This document shows, in pieces, positions 58,752-64,000 of a DNA stretch of 64,000 nucleotides (position 1 is its first letter; every line of letters starts with the position of its first letter). Source of the stretch: Conexibacter woesei DSM 14684 (lineage in GTDB: Bacteria > Actinomycetota > Thermoleophilia > Solirubrobacterales > Solirubrobacteraceae); the NCBI RefSeq assembly GCF_000025265.1, contig NC_013739.1:682001-746000 (forward strand), in the 5' to 3' direction. A model generated the notes under the pieces. The model made no database searches and was not told the DNA's origin. It saw only the letters and a program-made list of their open reading frames with translations. The position numbers were made by a program, and so were the translations under genes.

Positions 58752-58800
58752 GGTCACGACACGCTTGTCCCCCGTGCAGCGAATCGGCTCGCCATATGGC

Positions 58801-59112
58801 TTAAACACAGCCGATCGCCTCCTCTTGTGCGGCGCGGCGCCGAAGATCGGGGACCGTGGCGGCGTGGACCCGCGGTACCGGGATACGCGGTCGACCGGCT
58901 CGACCAGCCCAAGCTCGGCGCGCGCCTGCGCCGCATCCACCGCGGCGGGCACGTGCCGGCGCTGCAACGCCGCCCAACGACGGCACGATCACGGTCTCGT
59001 CAGCTTCACGGCTGAGTAACCCGTGGGCGTAGCAGGCGGGGGCGACCTGCCAGCTGAACGGGTGGGGTTCGACGGTGCGGCCGAGCTGGAACACGAGGAC
59101 GCGGTAAGTCAT
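58801..59112 (-). CDS. Cassette copy 3: last gene, probably truncated
   Basis: A 103-residue frame whose ATG overlaps the stop of the helical/RHH gene by four bases, as in the rest of the cassette. The first 48 residues (TYRVLVFQLGRTVEPHPFSW, then QVAPACYAHGLLSREADETV) look genuine. After VIVPSLGGVA the sequence becomes Ala/Arg/Gly-rich and is likely replaced by flanking DNA. No homologue is visible in copy 2, where the corresponding region was lost. Confidence 0.45.
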   Translation of the reverse strand: MTYRVLVFQLGRTVEPHPFSWQVAPACYAHGLLSREADETVIVPSLGGVAAPARARRGGCGAGARRAWAGRAGRPRIPVPRVHAATVPDLRRRAAQEEAIGCV

Positions 59113-59675
59113 CGGTCGTCCTCCCCGTGGCGTGGTTCGGCCGCCCCGATCTCTTCGATGCGCCGTGCCAGCGCGGCCATGACGATCTCTTCGTGCGGGT
59201 AGCCGGTTCGGTCGGCGGCCTGCTGGACCTGTTCGGCGATGTCGTCGGGCATGGTCACGCGGACGCGGTGAGGCGGTCCGAGCGCGGCGATCACGTCGAG
59301 CACGTTCGAGACCGCGGCGTGGTGGTCGCGGAGGGTGTCGGGATCGGCGCCGTCGAGGAACTGCTGGCAGGCGTCGCCGAGCGCTTCGGCTTTGTCGCAG
59401 AGGACGCCGTGCAGCGCCTCGGCGAGCAGGTCGAGTGCGTCGGCGACCGAGAGCACGACGGCGGGCGTGCCGGCCGATCGTTCGAGTTGGTCGATCAGCT
59501 CGCCGAGTCGTCTCAGGCGCCAGCGGTACGCGCACAGATCCAGACGGATCTCGGCGAGATCGGCGTTCTGGATCGCCTTGTACGTCGACTCGGCGGTGCT
59601 GCCGAAGAGCAGCAGCAACGAGTCGGTGACGGCGCCGACGTAGCCGGTGGGGATGGTGACGGTCGTCTCGTTCAT
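59109..59675 (-). CDS. Cassette copy 3: helical protein with C-terminal ribbon-helix-helix motif
   Basis: A protein of 188 residues from the ATG at 59675. N-terminal TTVTIPTGYVGAVTDSLLLL with LFGSTAE, the central AEALHGVLCDKAEALGDACQ, and the C-terminal VRVTMPDDIAEQVQQAADRT with GYPHEEIVMAALARRIEEIG, a RHH/CopG-like beta-helix-helix. It is the intact form of the gene at 43069-43809 and of the scrap at 41231-41545, which keeps the same GYxPxEIVxAAL motif. The function is unknown. Confidence 0.72.
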   Translation of the reverse strand: MNETTVTIPTGYVGAVTDSLLLLFGSTAESTYKAIQNADLAEIRLDLCAYRWRLRRLGELIDQLERSAGTPAVVLSVADALDLLAEALHGVLCDKAEALGDACQQFLDGADPDTLRDHHAAVSNVLDVIAALGPPHRVRVTMPDDIAEQVQQAADRTGYPHEEIVMAALARRIEEIGAAEPRHGEDDR

Positions 59676-59953
59676 CGCCGGCCTCCGAGCAGGTGGTGGG
59701 CGACTTGGAGTTCGAGCCGGCCGAGCCGGCCGTCGTGCTGGCGTAGCAGCTCGCTGATGCGGATGCGGACGAGCCGGTCGATCGTCTCGCCGGCGAGGTG
59801 CTCGACGGTGCGCAGACCGGCGAGGCGTTCGATAGTCGAGTCGCGGATGAAGCACGCCTTCGCGACACCGAGCTGCTCCGACGTGGTGGCCAGGTCCCGC
59901 CACTGGTGGAGGTCGAAGCGGACGGTCGTCGTCTTCGTCTTGCCTGCCGTCAT
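59672..59953 (-). CDS. Cassette copy 3: ribbon-helix-helix protein
   Basis: A 93-residue protein. Beta strand TTVRFDLHQWRDLATTSEQL and helices GVAKACFIRDSTIERLAGLR are followed by TIDRLVRIRISELLRQHDGR. It is colinear with 43806-44066. Overlaps of four bases on both sides show a tightly coupled operon. A predicted DNA-binding dimer. Confidence 0.75.
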   Translation of the reverse strand: MTAGKTKTTTVRFDLHQWRDLATTSEQLGVAKACFIRDSTIERLAGLRTVEHLAGETIDRLVRIRISELLRQHDGRLGRLELQVAHHLLGGRR

Positions 59954-60228
59954 GGTCGATCACCCTCGTCACGGCGCTGATCGAAGAGCAGGACGATCTC
60001 TGAGAGCGGGAAGTCGAGACCTCGCTGGAGGCGAAGCATGGTTCTGAGGGTGGGGTTGATCTCGCCGCGCTCGATCGAGGCGACGTAGTTGCGGTGCAGC
60101 CCGCCGTGGAGGCCGAGCTGTTCCTGGCTGAGCCCGCGGCGGACGCGCAGCTCGCGGATCGTCCGCCCGAACGTGATGTAGGTCGGGCCGATCGGCTGTC
60201 TTCTCGCTCTGCGCACGCGCATGGTCAC
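59950..60228 (-). CDS. Cassette copy 3: XRE-family repressor-like protein
   Basis: A 92-residue protein from a GTG overlapping the previous stop, or from the ATG at 60222. The helix-turn-helix is IRELRVRRGLSQEQLGLHGG, then LHRNYVASIERGEINPTLRT, nearly identical in layout to 44063-44323. Probably the autoregulator of the cassette. Confidence 0.88.
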   Translation of the reverse strand: MTMRVRRARRQPIGPTYITFGRTIRELRVRRGLSQEQLGLHGGLHRNYVASIERGEINPTLRTMLRLQRGLDFPLSEIVLLFDQRRDEGDRP

Positions 60229-60653
60229 GCCTCCTCGGTGGCGGCCGGCGTGAGCAAGGGCGGGGTGATCTGGATGATGATGCGGTTGCAGATCTCGGTG
60301 GCGAGCTTGTGTCGCTCGGCGGCGGCGCGCTCGGCCGGGTCGTGGTGGGCGGCGTCGTCTTCGAGGTAGCGGGTCAGCTCCTCGTAGCTGCGCCGGCCGA
60401 TGCGATGGAGCACATGCAGAAGCTGCGGGTCGGGCAGCGTCACCTCGAACGGCCCGTTGGCGTCCGGGTACGGCTCCCAGCCGAGGTCGTGCAGCAGCGC
60501 CATCTCTGCCTCGTTGCGGGCACGCAGCACTCGCGCGAAGGGGAACTTCCCGAGGTTGAGCGCCAGCAGCATCGCCGGGATGCCTTCGCGCAGGTCGGCG
60601 ACGGTCGCTGCGTAGAGCGCGTCGCGGTAGCGGAGGGTGAGGGTGTGCGGCAT
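60225..60653 (-). CDS. Cassette copy 3: LTREQRDAL-family small protein (third)
   Basis: A protein of 142 residues from the ATG at 60653. N-terminal PHTLTLRYRDALYAATVADL, central MALLHDLGWEPYPDANGPFE and VTLPDPQLLHVLHRIGRRSY follow the family pattern, with a helical C-terminus. It has no direct counterpart in copy 2, which has only two members of the family. Confidence 0.65.
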   Translation of the reverse strand: MPHTLTLRYRDALYAATVADLREGIPAMLLALNLGKFPFARVLRARNEAEMALLHDLGWEPYPDANGPFEVTLPDPQLLHVLHRIGRRSYEELTRYLEDDAAHHDPAERAAAERHKLATEICNRIIIQITPPLLTPAATEEA

Positions 60654-60655
60654 CG

Positions 60656-61081
60656 TCACCACCCCTCGGGGAGCGGCTCGGCGGCGTCGCGCACGATCGC
60701 CGGGTCGATCTCGCCGACGACGGCGCGGCAGATCGCGGCCGCGAGTCGGTCTCGCACTGCGACCGCGTGGTTGGCCGTCTCGCCCTGGGACTGGTCGCCG
60801 CGGTCGAGCGCGGCGAGGACCACGCCGTTGAGCAGGCGCAGCATCGCGCGGGCGAGGTCCGGCTCGGGGAGCGTCAGCTCGAACTGCTCGCGCGGATCCA
60901 CGGGTGCCCAGCCGAGGTCGTCCACCAGGCGCAGCTCGGCGCGGTAGCGGCTGGCGAGCATCGCGGCGACGGTGGGCCGCTCGTCCGTCAGGGCTTCGGC
61001 GAGGTAGCCGAGGAAGCGGAGGTCGCGTCGGATGGCGTGGTAGAGCGCGTCGCGCTCGTCCCGTCCGATCACAGGGGCCAT
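60656..61081 (-). CDS. Cassette copy 3: LTREQRDAL-family small protein (second)
   Basis: A 141-residue protein. PVIGRDERDALYHAIRRDLR, RLVDDLGWAPVDPREQFELT and LPEPDLARAMLRLLNG align with 44327-44758, and both end in AAEP(L/F)P. Probably the direct counterpart of that gene. Function unknown. Confidence 0.65.
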   Translation of the reverse strand: MAPVIGRDERDALYHAIRRDLRFLGYLAEALTDERPTVAAMLASRYRAELRLVDDLGWAPVDPREQFELTLPEPDLARAMLRLLNGVVLAALDRGDQSQGETANHAVAVRDRLAAAICRAVVGEIDPAIVRDAAEPLPEGW

Positions 61082-61084
61082 CGC

Positions 61085-61504
61085 TCAGCCCTCCACGCGG
61101 TCGGCGGCCAAGCGCAGGAGCGCGACGTCGGCCAGGAGCGAGGTGCACGTCTCGATGACGGCGATGCTGTGCCGGGCGCTCTCGGCGTCGGGGCCGCGTT
61201 CGAGCTGCTGCTCGAACTGGTGGCGCAGGCGGCCGAGCGTGACGCGGGTCAGTCGGCGCGCGGCCGTGGCGAGCTGCGCGTCGGGCATCGCGACCTCCAC
61301 GACACTCGCGTCGTCGGCGAGCGTCGGCTCCCAGCCGATCTGGTCGAGCAGCAGCAGGAGCGGCTCGTAGCGGCGCCACAGCTCATGCGCGAGCCGGTAG
61401 TCGTCGTTCTCCAGTGCGAGGTAGAGGTCTCCGATCTCGGCCAGCTCGGTTATCGCCTCGGCGTGCAGCGCATCGCGCTGCTCGCGGGTCAGGGTGTACG
61501 GCAT
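61085..61504 (-). CDS. Cassette copy 3: LTREQRDAL-family small protein (first)
   Basis: A protein of 139 residues from the ATG at 61504. It shares PYTLTREQRDALHAEAITEL and AEIGDLYLALENDDYRLAHE with 44760-45194, then LLLLDQIGWEPT and VEVAMPDAQLATAARRLTRV. As the first gene it lies behind the conserved hairpin element. The family has no membrane segments, signal or catalytic motif that I can see. Confidence 0.65.
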   Translation of the reverse strand: MPYTLTREQRDALHAEAITELAEIGDLYLALENDDYRLAHELWRRYEPLLLLLDQIGWEPTLADDASVVEVAMPDAQLATAARRLTRVTLGRLRHQFEQQLERGPDAESARHSIAVIETCTSLLADVALLRLAADRVEG

Positions 61505-61557
61505 CGTCGTCGCCTCCTAAGCGGTCGACGGCACCGAGACGGCCCTTTCTGGCATCA

Positions 61558-61670
61558 GCGCAGGGGAGCGCGCGCACGCCTCGTCGGCATGCGGGACAAT
61601 CGGCCTGCACCGAGGGGCCTAAGACCTTCGGTGCCAGGCCCCGGGGTGTGTCAGCACCGCCGGGGCCACC
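61558..61670 (-). ncRNA. Conserved two-hairpin intergenic element upstream of cassette copy 3 (candidate leader or small RNA)
   Basis: Stems accgaggg/ccttcggt (61609-61616, 61625-61632) and ggccccgg/ccggggcc (61637-61644, 61660-61667) match those at 45298-45356 in sequence and spacing, while the second loop differs. It lies 105-163 bases before the first cassette gene. Confidence 0.4.
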
Positions 61671-61766
61671 TTGTTGGCAGGGCCGCCACGATAGCTCTGC
61701 CCGGCGCCGTCAGCCAGCCGAATCGGCCGTAATCCAACCCAATCCAGGGCAATCGGCCGGAATAAA

Positions 61767-61778
61767 GGCACTAGTGCC
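61767..61778. repeat. CACTAGTG palindrome in the right att arm region
   Basis: GGCACTAGTGCC, flanked by AATC/GATTC decamers at about 61720-61760 and 61785-61822, stands 82 bases from the tRNA. Same architecture as 45452-45471. Confidence 0.55.
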
Positions 61779-61824
61779 CGAAATGCCCGCGGATTGCCGC
61801 CGATTCCCGCGGATCCCCGAAACG

Positions 61825-61854
61825 ACGAAACCCCCGCGGTAGCAGGGGTTTCGT
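61825..61854 (-). terminator. tRNA-Ala terminator
   Basis: A 10-bp stem (acgaaacccc at 61825-61834 with 61845-61854) starting five bases after the tRNA 3' end, followed on the transcribed strand by CGTTT. The identical hairpin at 45514-45543 shows it was brought in with the island ends. Confidence 0.8.
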
Positions 61855-61859
61855 TCCGA

Positions 61860-61932
<73 letters not shown>

Positions 61933-62069
61933 AAACGGCGCCCGCGACTGGGATGCGGGCGCATCGGTTCCGACAGTGTAGCCGGAGCGGCGGGTGGGCG
62001 GCGTTGTGGATGTGTCGCGGGCTGGCGGCTGGGTGGGTAGCCTCGCTGCAGGCGGGAGGTGCCTGGGGA

Positions 62070-64000
<1,931 letters not shown>

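Overview
This window looks like a chromosome segment from a high-GC actinobacterium of the Solirubrobacterales type (Conexibacter-like). That placement is an inference. It rests on very high third-position GC combined with frequent AGA arginine codons, a dnaK-grpE-dnaJ-(MerR-like)-clpB operon, GTG starts, and gene content typical of soil Thermoleophilia. I have no alignment to support a species name.

Positions 1-36,600 are ordinary chromosome. It starts with the 3' part of a very large secreted multidomain protein (beta-helix end, zinc metallopeptidase, Calx-beta, propeller and Ig-like modules). A seven-gene heat-shock operon on the minus strand follows (dnaK, grpE, dnaJ/cbpA-type, MerR-like regulator, clpB, two membrane-associated genes). 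A sigma-70 family gene faces dnaK divergently, followed by thioredoxin 2 and a cyclic-nucleotide-binding/thioredoxin-reductase-like fusion. From 17.2 to 32.3 kb lies a co-directional amino-acid uptake and catabolism cluster: arginase-fold protein, two LysR regulators, a complete branched-chain-type ABC transporter, proline dehydrogenase, M24 peptidase, RidA, class V aminotransferase, D-threonine aldolase/D-serine dehydratase-like enzyme, EamA exporter and SDR. A perfect repeat of at least 19 bp lies just outside each end of this cluster. Next come an Lrp/AsnC regulator and, divergent to it, 2-oxoacid dehydrogenase E1 and E2 genes.

The third gene of that operon (E3) is broken at about 36.8 kb: it is frameshifted and then fused to the N-terminal piece of a tyrosine integrase. 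From there to 61.9 kb is a composite genomic island at the 3' end of tRNA-Ala(CGC). A 43-bp direct repeat of the tRNA 3' half lies at 37,243-37,285 and 61,860-61,902. The island has grown by accretion. A small-gene cassette is present as one near-complete copy (58.8-61.5 kb), one shorter copy (43.1-45.2 kb) and one degenerate scrap (41.2-41.5 kb). It encodes paralogous proteins of about 140 aa, an XRE repressor, a ribbon-helix-helix protein and a helical protein ending in a second ribbon-helix-helix motif. Beside the two larger copies lie conserved hairpins, about 10-bp periodic repeats around a CACTAGTG palindrome, and a terminator next to tRNA sequence. I consider this cassette plus its att region the best candidate here for an undescribed system.

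Other island cargo includes SnoaL/NTF2-like proteins, a two-component system between direct repeats, an MmyB-type regulator, a decayed SMC/AAA ATPase with an IS3 fragment, a complete RHS/YD-repeat protein with a variable C-terminus and an adjacent candidate immunity gene, an IS30 transposase, two coiled-coil/winged-helix proteins, and head-to-head fragments of an McrBC-like restriction system. No intact integrase is visible inside the island. Beyond the tRNA, the chromosome resumes with a membrane-bound diguanylate cyclase that runs off the window end.
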